A stretch of DNA of 64,000 nucleotides, taken from positions 124,001 to 188,000 of the forward strand of contig JAGUCH010000005.1 of the NCBI GenBank assembly GCA_019096065.1, in the 5' to 3' direction. The first letter of the stretch is position 1. Every line of letters starts with the position of its first letter. A model generated the notes under the pieces. It was given only the letters and a program-made list of their open reading frames with translations, ran no database searches and had not been told where the DNA came from. Below, in pieces: positions 22,311 through 35,500 of this stretch. This stretch comes from Paracyclopina nana (taxonomy: Eukaryota; Arthropoda; Copepoda; Cyclopoida; Cyclopettidae). Made by a program: the position numbers and the translations under genes.

Positions 22311-23527
22311 CATCTGCCTCAAATCTCCGATCATAACATCAAGCTGCCAAAAAAGCTCTAGGATATTAATTCACCAGATGATATTTTTCCCAAGTTATTT
22401 TTTTCTCTGTGTTGTTGTTTACATTTCTTTTTTATATGCTAGTCTTGGTAAAGAAATAAACTGCAAAATATTTGAAAATTGAAGCCTAAACAGGGATTTT
22501 TGGTTACCGGTAGAGAAAATAAACACAAGTTTAACACTTTGTTAAATCATTAGGTCACATCCATGCATCATGACTCATAAGAAATAGAACATAGGCTAGA
22601 AAAAACCACATAAATGTTCTAGCTACCAAAGATTGATCTCAAATCTCATAAATAAAATCAATTCAATGAAAAGGAAGACGCTAATTATGGCTAAAAAACT
22701 GCAGGAAATAATGTCAAATTAGTTATTTGAGTAACAAGTTATCTCACTGTGGTTAAAAAGCTTCCTTTAGGGCATTCCCATATTGATCTGCCAATCAAGT
22801 TAAGTTAGTTAAAAAGTTAAGTTTAGTTCAGTTCCCAGATATTTTTGTAGGTAGAGCTTAACTTAGCTTAATTTATGTGCTACTAGCTTGCTTGCCTAGT
22901 TACAATAAGTTGCCAAACTGAACTAGCCACAAAAAGTATCAATTAAGGGTGCAGTTTTAGCAAGGTAACTTGACTAAAAATTTGAATATGGGATGGCCCT
23001 ATGTTTGATTAAGCTTTTGCAAGCCCTTAAAGGCAGAAAGTTTTGAGGCTTGGCTAAGCTCTAGGTTTCATGGCTTGGTTGTTTTTGTCCTTACACATTT
23101 ATTAAATTGGCACTGAAAGTGCTGAATAATCAACTCTCACAACTTTTTAGCTATTGTTTCCAATAGCTATGCTATTTGCTTAAGAAGTACAAAACCAGGA
23201 TAAGGATGAAGAAAACAGCGAAATAAGTTCAATTTCACTTTGAACTCATTGGGAAACCTTGAGGAAAACCATTAACTCAGATATTATTACTCAACTCAAT
23301 ATCAAGTCCTTGAGGTGCTTTATTTTGCTGAATAGTTAAAGCCAAGTTACTTTGGCAACATTTGTTTGCAAATCATAGTAGCTAAGACAGACCAGACAAT
23401 TTTGCCAAAAAATTGCCATTTATAGCAAAGATTAATTAATGATAGACACTGAGTGAGGCCTTTTGATTGAGAAAGGCTCAAGAGTGAATATTTCATTCCT
23501 TGATGCCCTAGCAACAGCTAAAGGGAG

Positions 23528-23535
23528 TATTTAAA
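23528..23535 (+). promoter_or_regulatory. Possible TATA box of gene C
   Basis: The sequence TATTTAAA lies 55 bp upstream of the start codon at 23590, a spacing that would give a short 5' leader of roughly 25-30 bases. It is a plausible but unproven TATA box. Confidence 0.4.
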
Positions 23536-23589
23536 GATCAACTCCCTTTGTGTGACTCAATCAGTTAGGAATTGGATGGAGACACTACC

Positions 23590-26500
23590 ATGGTGAATGT
23601 AGGATTTATTTTGGCTATCTTATGTAGCTCAGCTCACCAATCATTATCTTCACCAAATGTAACTGCTCTCATGAATTACATTGCTGCACAAATTTGAACC
23701 AATAACCTCTCTCCTTAAGTTCTCAAAACGCTATGGAATTTATGACTACACAGATGCAGAGAGTGAGTATAATTTCTTTGGGGGAACAACTGGGAAAGTC
23801 TTCTTCAACATTTCAAAAAATGATACCTGAAGCAATTGTTCATATGGAATAAAATGAAAATATTGACCTTTGCTTTCAAATGACAATGAACTTTGCAAAA
23901 CTTATTGCTCTTTTGCTCTTTAAAATAGATCAATGAATGGTTTTAAGGACCCTTTCAATTTTATTTCTCAAGAAATGGTTTTTAAATTATGTTTGTGATT
24001 AGCCCTTCGCAGAGACAGACTCACAGAAAATGTTGATGTAAGCCTTGACATTTCCCAATATGTCAATGGGATCTTTGAGCCAGAATGGTTTGTTCATGAT
24101 ATCCTGAACTCTGTGAGCTCACCTCAGCCCAACACAGAGCACAACTTTTTGGTTCAATCATATGGATTTTATGAAAAAGGTGCTGAACCAAACTGCTGAT
24201 ACCAATTGGAACTTGAGTCAAAATTAAGTCAATTTCATTCTAGCTTACTGTGCAATGGGATTGTTCAAGGATCCCTTAGGGAAAAAAGTTTGCTTTGTAA
24301 ATGAACAATATAAAGTTGCAAACCCAGAGGTAGGAGAGGATCAATGTGTGAAAAATGGGTTTAGTGGTGCTCTGGAACTGAGAACAACTCCAGAAGTAAA
24401 GTTTGCTCAGGACATTGTGAAATGTAAAAAATTAAAGGTTCACTCATCAGTGAGGAATTGACACAATTCCCTCTTTTAGACTTGAATGGAAACTTGCCAG
24501 CTGGAAAATCTATGGAGGGCAGGCCTAGCTTACCAAGTAGACTATCAAAATGGAGTGACACTTTTTTCTACATTGGAAGTAAGAATTTTTTCTTGACAGT
24601 GTAGGTTGCTGAATTGAATGAGCCATGGAATTATATATTGCAAGCACACACAGGAAAGGATTCATAATTCACCTTAATCCAATTGTATAGCTAGATCTGT
24701 GCATATCTTTCCTAAAATACTTGAAAATATATCAACAAATTCAATACTTTGAAAAAGCCATTTAATACCTACTCTAAGTTACTGAGTAAATTGAATCAGT
24801 AATAGTTGCTTTTATTCCATGGGTAGACCATGGATGGGAATGACAAGTATTTTCTATGATATCTATTATTTTTTCAGTTAGATCAAAAAGTGCCCCACCA
24901 TCAGGAAAATGGTTTTGGATGTCTGATCCCTTAGAAGAAGTCAATAGATCAGTTATAAAGTCTTATTCAGATACATGCTGGACCTTTTATCCATGCAAAA
25001 CATTTGCATTTGATTGGGTTGATGGTGAATTATATACCCAAAATTATTGGGCTGATTGGAATCGCAGATACACTTGTGAGTTGAAAAGTAAGCATTTATC
25101 CCATGTCAAAAGATGAATCACATTTATGAGGATATCTTTATAGCATCCCCCAAAAGTACTATTATTGGCAAAGCAATGTTTTATTACCAAGATAAACCTT
25201 GTGGATTCAATGTATCAATGCCTAACAACCTTAAGCTCAGTGATTTGGACATAACTGAGCCTGGAACTTCAACCACAATAGGAAACACAAGTAAAAAAAG
25301 AAGAATAACAATTTTTGAACATTAGAAAATTACAAGAGTTTTAGATTACCTTTTTGGATGCAGCCTGCTAACAGATGCAAGCACTCCAACTGAAGTCGAC
25401 AATGACCTAACTCTTCCCAAGATGGTTAAACTAAAGCAAGAACCATACACACACCCATGTAAAACAGCAAATGATAACATTGATTTTACAGGAGATCACA
25501 TATCACTTTTCACCATGCTTGTGGAACCACTAATTCAAATGGTAAGCCATGCTCGCTGAAACTTGAGCTAGACCGTGGAGGAAATTCATCTGCTTTTGTG
25601 GAAATGTCTAAATTATTCAATGATGGCTCAATGGCTACACTTTCTGCTTGGCCATGGGAAGACATAAAATTGCCAATAATACATCCTGAAACCAAGATAA
25701 GATTTATTTCTCGGTTTGACCCAGAGTATGGCTCATCAAATCTTGACAACATCCACTTCTACACCCAACAAAAGTCAGACAATACATAACTTACAACATA
25801 AAAAGTCTTATTAGTTTCAATTAGGTGCATGCCAAAATGGTCAATAATGAGGAATTCAAAGTTCTCTAGGAGCCTCCCATCTGGCATTAATAAATTCCCT
25901 GTGGATGTCACAACATTTCATCATGCTGGGATAACTACCCAAATATTTGATGACAGATTTACAAGTCAATTTGTAGATAAAATCACAGTCAAAAACATAG
26001 AGGAATGTTCTAGGTAACTTTTAATTCTTATAACCGCGGTTTGTAGGTTATCTTATGGTACTTCTTATATTGTTTCAGAATTTGCCTAATAAGCAGGTCA
26101 TGTGACATGTTTGAGTACAGTTCAGCCTCCTCAACTTGCTCCTTTTATCCAACTGCTCAGCAAAAGCTATCCAACATTCAAGACATAATTGAACCTGATG
26201 GAGCTGGAGAAGATTACAACATTTATATCCTACACTGCTCCTCTTCCCTTGAAAACTGGCTACTAAATGTTGATCCATTCACTCATTCTAGAGAACGTAT
26301 GCCTTCACACCAAGTTAATCATAGAATTTTTATATCTTAGCTTCATTACAGCATGGAGTATAAAAAGCACTTGCATTGACCTCAAAATTGCGGAAAATAA
26401 AGACTTTAGTTTTCGAAATGGACATTCTATCAATGGGTGGTATCAGTACACAACTTATGTAGTCTGTGACCAAGGCATTGTTTTCTTAAAATTGTGATTG

Positions 26501-29500
26501 CTCCTAGAATTACATCTTTTTCCAGGACAAAGATTTTTAATGGAACAAGTGATAACTGAGTGGCCTTACATGATTGACAAAGACTATATTTCAGTTGTGA
26601 AACCTCTAGGAGTCTTCAGATACTGGTTAAGATCACCTTCAGCAAGAAAAAGCAACTTCAAGTTGGAAATTTCTGCTGCTTTCCTGCAAGGGACCACAGA
26701 AAATGCTAAAATTGGAAACCAGGAAGATATGATAGAATCAACAATAGAGGACAAAAAAATGGTGGAACTAACATATAGGTTACCAGATTTGTCGACATTT
26801 GACTTCGACAAAATTATGTGAGCAACTGATAATCAAAATATTATAATTTAATTAAGACATCCTTTTAAAGAGTGACAGTAGACCTTCAAAATCCTGAAAG
26901 TGATGCAGCAGCATTCATGTTGGGTCCATTTGAGGTTTTAATTGATGTCCCATTTGATGCTGGATGCTATAAAGTTTTGTCATCATTATCAGGGCAAATT
27001 GCAGATGACTCCGAGATTATCACACCCTCATGGTGCATCACTAAATGCCTTCAATCTAGTGACTCCAAAATATTTGCATGTAAGTGGACAATGCTAATAT
27101 TCTTCTAGGGTAGCTCTAAATCATTTTAAACTATTAAATAATTCAGTACTTAAAAATGGCATGGAATGCTACTGCTATGAAAATCTACCGTTGCATCAGC
27201 TGCAATTGGTCCCAGCTGAAAATGAAACTGAATCATGCTCAATTGGTTGCAAAGGTACAAACAACTCCTATCTATGTGGTGGTCCTTCTGCTGTCTCAGT
27301 CTACATAGGAAGTAATTATTACTGACTACCTTTCTAAAGTAACACAGCTGGTAAAAAATATCTTAGAATGTCCTGGAAGTCAAAAAAGGTTTGGAGACAG
27401 TTGCTTTGAAGAGCTACCTTTGCCTTCAGCATCTTTGTATGCAAATGCAGATGAATGCATGGAAAAAGGTGGTCTCCTTTGGTACCCGGAAACAAGCCTG
27501 GAATTGGCCTTTGTTGCTCAGACATTTCCAATACCATCTGGCAGTATCTACAACATTGGATACAAAAACTTTTCCAAAGATTGGGGAATTACATTTTTAG
27601 ACGGCTCAACTAGTCCAGGGATTGCAGGATACACCCGTAATTTTCACAATGATTATAGGATATCTTAGCACAATGCATAATAATTTCCAGAGGTGCAAGC
27701 AAATGGCAAAGACACTTTTGGACCAGGACCAATAGAAGATTTGATGAGTTCAACATCCTGCATTACATATAACCCTGAGGTAGCAGATTCGCAAAGTAGA
27801 TTCACCCATGAGAAAATAAGCTGTCCAGAAGGCAAAGGAGTTTGCAAATTCAAACTAAGTAAAAAATTGCATGTTACAAGATTCTGGACATCCCACAGAA
27901 AGAGGAGCAAAAAGTGTACATATGCAAACCAACTTTTAACTTTGACCAACTAATACAGACCCAATACCAAATGGCATTACAGGCAAGGACCATGGCCAAA
28001 AAGCTTCCCAGCTCAGCCTTCAAATCACACTTATTTGGTATGACTATCAATAGCTTGTTCTCATAAACATTTCTATAAGGTAAGCAAGGCACTTTGCGCG
28101 CTTATATCTCAGCATCTACTCGTCCGATTGGAACCAAAATTGGAGGAATTCATAAGGATATATTGAAGAATCTTCATGTCAATTTTCATCCGGATCGGAG
28201 GACGCTAAGGCCGCCTTACTGAAAGTGAGGCAAATCAGTTAAGCAAGGGAGAAAAATCAGCCACCCCCTTAGAGACCTCCGATCCGGATGAAAATTGGCA
28301 TGAAGATTCTTCAATATGCTCTTATGAATCCCTCCAAATTTGGTTCCAATCGGCTCAGTACTTACTGAGTTATGAGCTTCCAAAGTGCCTTGCTTTGCTT
28401 ACTGCCTGCCTTACTGAGTTTTATGAGAACAAGCTAATGTCAAAATTCACTTAGCCTAAACTATGCTGCAGTAGGCATATGAATTTTTTATTAAGGATTT
28501 TTGACATGTAGGCTTCATTGCTAAGACTTTCTACACGAGTATTATTTGGACTTAAACAATTCCAGACTTTTCACAGTATTCCCGTTGGTCATGGTTCTGA
28601 TATGACATTTTGGTTGGTCTATGGTCCTGTTTGCCTAACTTGATTGTTTAGAGTTTAGGGCCCTCAAAGCTTTTTGCTCCACTTATGCTAGGATGCCTTG
28701 AAAGCTAAACTACAGCATAATTCAAATTGTGTTTAGTCACTCCTCATGAACCCTTGGAAAACAATGTGGATTACACAACATTGAGCAGCACAAAAGAAGA
28801 GAATCCAACTGATTTTGGAGGAGATGGATCAATAAGAGTGAAGCTTTTGCCGGATGCTTTCACAACAAAAAGATTTATTGAGATTACTTTTTCATCCCAA
28901 ATTCTTCTGTCAGGCATTAAGTTTGAAATGACAGACACCAATGCTTTGAAAAAATTTACTTTACTTGTTGAAGAAGCAGGAATAGCATATCCTGATAGGT
29001 TTACCCACTGGGGAGTTAGTTCATTTAAAAAGTAACATAGCTGGTGCAAAATATGAAGAACTTAATTTCTAGGTCCATCAGCTACATTATGGTCCATTGA
29101 CTACAACAGGAACACCCAAAATATTGAAGAGATTTGCTCATTTCCAACCAATTATGGCAGATAGAATAAGGATTGAGATAGAGGATGGAGCGAATGAGAT
29201 TGACCTAAAAATTGAAATTCTGGGAGTACCAAATCAGAAAGTGCATGCAATGAACCCAATTCAAGAAACTATAAACTATGAGACAAGTAACCAAACTTTC
29301 CACTTAAAAAGCAAAAAAAAAATTTGTAGCCAAATTGTCACATCATTTTGCCAGCCTACTATTCAACAAGCAATAAAAACTTGGAAGATGTCATTTCCAA
29401 CTATGGCCTGTGTCCTATGGGATCAATCAAAATAAGCAGCCACCCTACAGTTGATGGTGCCAAAACATCATGTAAGTAATAAAGAAGCATTGTTTCAATG

Positions 29501-32500
29501 TGGTTGCAATATGGTTTCTCTTCTTTTATTGAAGATGTCGCGTTTACTCTTTACCTTACAAATACAAAGACACCTGAATACACTTGGGGGCTAAAATTTA
29601 GCTTCAACCCGTTTGTTTTATCAGAAGTTGATGCTACTGGCTTAATAGAATTAGCCACATTTACAAGTGCTCCTCAGCTTGAGTCCGGATTCACTGCTGA
29701 GTTTGAAATATTCTGTGCATCAGACTCCATGAAAATCTACATCAATGGAGAATTCATAGCAAGCTCAAGCACATTTCATCTGGCTACAGGAGATATACCT
29801 GTTATAAAAAAGCTGAAGCTATTCAACAATAACATCAATTCATTTGTTCCTTTTGCCTCAATGACAACATCTTATTGTAAGAGTTGATTTATAAAACATG
29901 GCAGGGATTGAAATCAAGAAATTGACTTTTTATCTAGTTCCTCCTTTTGGGATCTTAGATGTTTTCAAGCAAGTCCAAAATCCCAGCCCAGCAATGAGAC
30001 CAGAACCATTAATTTTTGGCAGCTATGGGTACCCTGGAGCTATGAAAAAAAACTTTGCTCTTCTAAGCCTGTATGAAAAAGGAGTAGCTCCATCACAAAA
30101 TGAAACTGTGTATGTCCCAGCACAAGCAGTTCAACACTGCTTCATGTGAGTATAACTGCATGTTAGCCCTTTCTCATATTTTTCTAGCTAGGCTCCTATA
30201 ATGTTAAGCAAGGCTCTTTGGAGGCGCATATCTCAACAACTACAGAGCCAATCAGCACCTTACTTGGTAGGATTTGCCAGAAGATCCTAATAATTGTTAA
30301 TACAAAAATTCATCCTGATTGAAGGCTGATTAGAGGAGGCCTTTTTTGTTATAAATGTTAAGCTGCCTTGCTTCGTATTTTAAGCGGCCTCGGATCTCAA
30401 CCAAATTTGGCATACAGTCGTAGATAGCATCAATGAAGAATCCTGCCAAGTTTGATTCCAATCAGCTCAGCATTTGCTCAGTTATTTGTTTCCAAAAAAA
30501 ATTTGTTTCCTTGCTTAACACCATAGAGCTTTGCTTAACTAATATGAGAACGGGCTATTATCTATGATAAACTAGATTCACTTCAATGATCATTTAGTAA
30601 TCAACATGGGGGAATTCAGTGCAAAATGCATCAAGCAATTTACAACAAAGATTACCTAGTTTCTGGATTAGGGGGCACACAAGGATGGAAATATGCTGTG
30701 CAATGCAGGGCTGGTTTTATTGCAGTAGGCAAGGTGTGCTTAGTATTTCCAGTAGGAAGTGAACAAGTATTTGCCAAAGCATCCTTGGATTGCTCAGATC
30801 AAGGAGCAACACTTTATGCACCAACTGACCAAACTCAAAATACCATCATGGCTGGATCAATGAAGAAATGGGTAAGTTAATTTCTAATGTAAAAGAAGTA
30901 AAAGAGGAAAAGTAACGAAAAAAATTAGGGAATAGATGAAATGTGGATTGATTTAAGAAGGGAGAATGGTGCTTGGAAATCAAAAGGGAAAACTCTGAAT
31001 GGTTTTCAGTTGGATTGGGGTACTGGAGAGCCAAGAAATACAACAGGATTAGATTGTGCCATAATATCAAAATCTGCAGGCTTTGCAATGAAAGCTGAGA
31101 ATTGCAAAGCTCCCAAAAAGTATTTTTGTATGGCTGTGAAACCAGATTGCCCACAAGGATTTGCATGGCTACCATCCTACAACCAAGGAAGATCATGTTT
31201 TAAGATTGCTGGTCCAACTTTCAATGAATTCAATGCAGCCAACAAAAAGTGTCTGAAAGAAAAGACTCGATTAGCTACACCAATGACAGCCACTGACTTA
31301 CAAGCTCTAAGTCAGTGGATTCCATCAAGTGGATCATTGGCATCTAATGGTGGAAAATATGCTGATGTCATTGCCGACTTTTCCCTTGGGATGTTCCAGA
31401 CAATAAATGCAAATCAAAAGTTTCTTTTTGTAGACAGGTTAACAACAACACAATAACAGCAGTCAGCAGACTGATTCTAATTTCATAATACTTATTTCAG
31501 GTCAGCCATCATTGACTGGGCAAACTTCACAGCACTATGGTCAACCTCCAACACATATTATGCTAAAATAGTGCTCAACTATGGCCTGAGTCCATCTTAT
31601 GGGAGCTACAGCAGATCTACTTCATACACATCAAGCCAAGCTATCTGTGAATACACTGAGTGCTCCACCGTTGCTGGTACCAATTGCAGGTACCCATTCA
31701 AATACAAGGGAAGGATGTATGATACTTGCATCACCATTGATGGAAAAGGCACTGCATCAGGAACACCATGGTGCAGTACAGCAATAGACGAGCTACAAAA
31801 CAGTATTGCTGGGAGTGAGCAAACTTGTACACCAACTTGCCAAAGGATCACTAACTGTCCAGTGGGGTTTTTGCCTATGTATCCTGACAATACTTGCTAC
31901 CAAGACTCATCTTCAACCACATTTGATGTGGTTCAGTCATTTACTGCTGCTGAGGCAAAATGCGCTGAGCAAGGAGCAAGGCTCTTCAAAATTAGATCAA
32001 CAGCTTCAATTGAGCATTTGAAGAAAACCAGGGCAGAGTATTTTGTCAATTCAGATTACATTCCAGCACAGACCAATTCAATGGTTGCAATAGACTTAAA
32101 ATTCATGAAATTGGATGCAGATGCATCAAGAAAGCTCTATTACAGGTGCAATAATTTTGTTATCAATACCAAACATTCATTAAGCAATTTTGTTTTTCTT
32201 CTAAGTGACATGAGTCCAGTTGACCCTCAACTTGCAAAGCTACTTGTTTGGAAAACTGGATACCCAGTGGATGATCCTACTTTTACATGCATTGCATTAT
32301 TCAAGCTAGAGCTTATAAATGTGCCCTGTGGTGATGAAAACTATTACTTTGGCAATGTGGTCAATGCAGTAGACACTCCAACACTGGGATATTTGTGTGA
32401 GGCAAGAGTGAATAAGGCTATCAATTCACCAGAATCATGCTCCTTCCCATTCATTTACCAAGGAGAAAAGTTCACTAGCTGTGCCTTAAAAACAGTTCCT

Positions 32501-35500
32501 GGGTTCAATCCTGCAGGGAAACCCTGGTGTGCAACTCTGACCGACCAAAACTCCCTTGTGGTTCCAGGAAAATGGATTCTATGTGAAGATGAAAGGGAAA
32601 TAATATATGATGGAGATGGAGCCGGTTACCAATGTCCAATGCCTTTCATCTTCAACAGAATCTACTTTGATTACTGCACAAAGTTGAAGCCCTCTGGAGC
32701 TGTTGGGTTTGCTCAAGATTACTGGTGTCCAGACCCAAAATCTGTGGGAATCAACAATGTTTACACTACTTCACAACCAGTAGGAAAATGCACTGAATTT
32801 CTGCATCCTCCAGGTAATAAGTGCAAAAAAGAAGTCAACTGTTTCTACTTTGAGCACACAAAAAATTGCAGAAAATGGATGTGCTGAGTTGTATGAGCCA
32901 ATATCTGATAAGATTTGTGTAAGAACCTCGTCTTACAAAGAAACATATGAAGCAGCACAAGCCAAATGCAAATCTGAGGGTGGATTTCTTCTCTATGACA
33001 TTAATGCCATCATCCATGTAAGGACAGTTCATGTAGAGTAATGCTTCGGTGTTATTCAAATCTCTTATTCTACAGAGTGGCCTAGAGGCTTTACTCAGAG
33101 AAAAGTATGTCAAGTATGCAAGATTCAAGGATGCTACAGGATTCTGGATGGATGCAGACTTTTCAGCAACATCAAGGTGGAAGTGGAGAAACCATCCCCA
33201 GGCCTTTAAAGGTTGGTCAAAATATCAGATAAAGACCAAACTATAAAGGCTTTATCCTTTCAACAGAATTCACAAGATGGGATGGCGGAATTGAGGAAAT
33301 TGGTTGCAGTCCTTCAGCTGGGTGCAGTGAAACAGATGGTATTTTGTTTAGTGCCTTTTATGATGCTGCAAAAGATAAAGTGGCTGGGTCATGGATTGCA
33401 AAAGACAAGTTTTTAGAGCAACCATATGTTTGCATGGCCAAATGCCCAAGATACTACACTTGGTTCCCAAGTATGATCAATTCACTCAATATTATTCCCT
33501 TAAATAGCATTGCATTTCTAAAGATGCAGGCAAGTGCTTGAAAGTAGTGAATGTTAAGGAAAGCAAAACAATTGGAGATGCAATGGTTCAATGCAGCATA
33601 GATAATGGCAGACTTGTATCACTGAAATCTTGTGCCACCATCAAAGCCTTGATGGATGAGCTTTTGCTACTTAAGGGACTTGTCAATCAAACATACTTCT
33701 TTGGTACCTTTGCATTCAAAAGTGGCAAGGGTTCCTCGTACAGAAATTGGGAAGACAGCTCCATCATTGATGCGTAAAGAAATACTCATCATCCTATTCA
33801 GTTTCTGATTTCTTTGCTTTTCATAGCCTTGGAAATGGAGTTTTTGATCTGGAACCATCAGGTGGCTCACTCTGCAACTTTGGCCCCTTGGATTCATTGT
33901 CTACCTCAAATGGAGCTGAATCTTTCATGGCTCTTAGAATAGAGACTGCTGCACAGCTACAGCTAGAAATCACAGAGTTTAACATAAATGACTACACATT
34001 ACCAAGGAAAAAAGCAGGCTACATATGTGAAAAAGAAGGTAAGAAGTTACATCACAGCGAAACAATAATTCCAAGAATTATATCCAGAGTTGTGGGGCTG
34101 TCCTGAGGGCTACATCATGAATCAAGGTCATTGCTACAAATTGTTCCGCAATGGCATGGACTACATTGATGCTTTGTTTCAATGCCAAGAAGACAAAGGT
34201 GTTCTAGCAACGCCTCAAACATTCACCCAAGCAGAGTTTTTAGAGAGCTATGTTAGTCACATGGATAGGGTGGAAAACATTACAGACCAAGAAAAGAAAA
34301 TATTGCTTGGTTTCCGCTTGGAGGATATTGATGATGGCTCCTACTTCCAAAAACTGGATGGCCATGGACTGGGCACTTATGCTACCCAAGATGGTGACTG
34401 TGTGGTGATGTCTATGGATAGCTCTGGAGTGCACCAAGGATGGGAAAGGCAGCAATGCAACATACCTTCGCCTTTCATCTGCCAATTGAGTAAGGCATCC
34501 CACTTTTCATTAACAATGTACACCTATCATGTCCAATTTTCACCTAGATGAGACATTAAGTACCAAGTTCATACCATATGTCAAGGGACCCACTGCCATC
34601 TTGCCACTAAATAAGAACATTGCTGCTAAAAATGTCATTGGCTCAGATGTGGCAACAAAGGTACAGAATGTGGGCTGGGACACATTATGGGCACCTTCAT
34701 ATCAACTGGGAAGCCCTATGTTTTCAAAAAAGCTTGCTCACTCATCTTACATAACAGCGGACTTGTCTTCAAAGTTAGCAGACCTGAAAGCATTCACCAT
34801 ACTTCTTTGGGTGAGGCCTTCATCAAAAACCCCAGGAGTTGCTTTGGTGAATATGCGAAACAAGCCTTCTAGAACAACAATTGCAATTGAATTACTTTCA
34901 ATTTAGAGTGCCACCCATAATGGTTTCAGCTTTAAGTTACAAATTGGAGAAACTGTAGAAGTCATATACAAGGACAGCTTAACAGAGGATAGATTTGCAA
35001 GCATTGGTAAGAATAATGAAAATAGACAGCAAGGGCACATTTTTAAACCCGATGACTTTCAGATGCAAACAAGCTGGCAATCAAAAAGTGGAACTTTGTT
35101 GGAGTGACAATTGATGCTACATCCCATCAAAATACAATTTTTGTCAATGAAGGATATGGTTTTGACGGAACTAGCATCAACATCAATGGACGATTGAAAT
35201 TCCACTCACTGAGCACCTATGATTGGATACCAGAAATATTTCAGTCTCCTGTGATCCTTGGATCAGATGAAGCAGCATCATCACTTGATCCATTTGATGG
35301 ATCAATTAGCTGCATCCAATTTTACAACTATGCTTTGGATCCAGCTACAGTTCACCTCAAAAAGTTTTGCCCAGATGTGCCTGGTGCTAATTCTCACAAA
35401 CAATGCTTACCTGGTTATGTCTTTTTTCAAGATCAGTGCTATAAAGTATCTCTAAGCATTTCAACTTTTGCTCAAGCAGAGAGCTTCTGCATGCCAGACT

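Larger units (their letters stand above)
20967..23589. other. Spacer between genes B and C
   Basis: This is 2.6 kb of noncoding sequence. It contains a ~730-bp element with inverted arrays of short repeats (21276-22005), a ~25-bp minisatellite (22103-22310) and otherwise unique AT-rich sequence. No coding frame of note is seen. The last ~100 bp should be the promoter of gene C. Confidence 0.65.
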
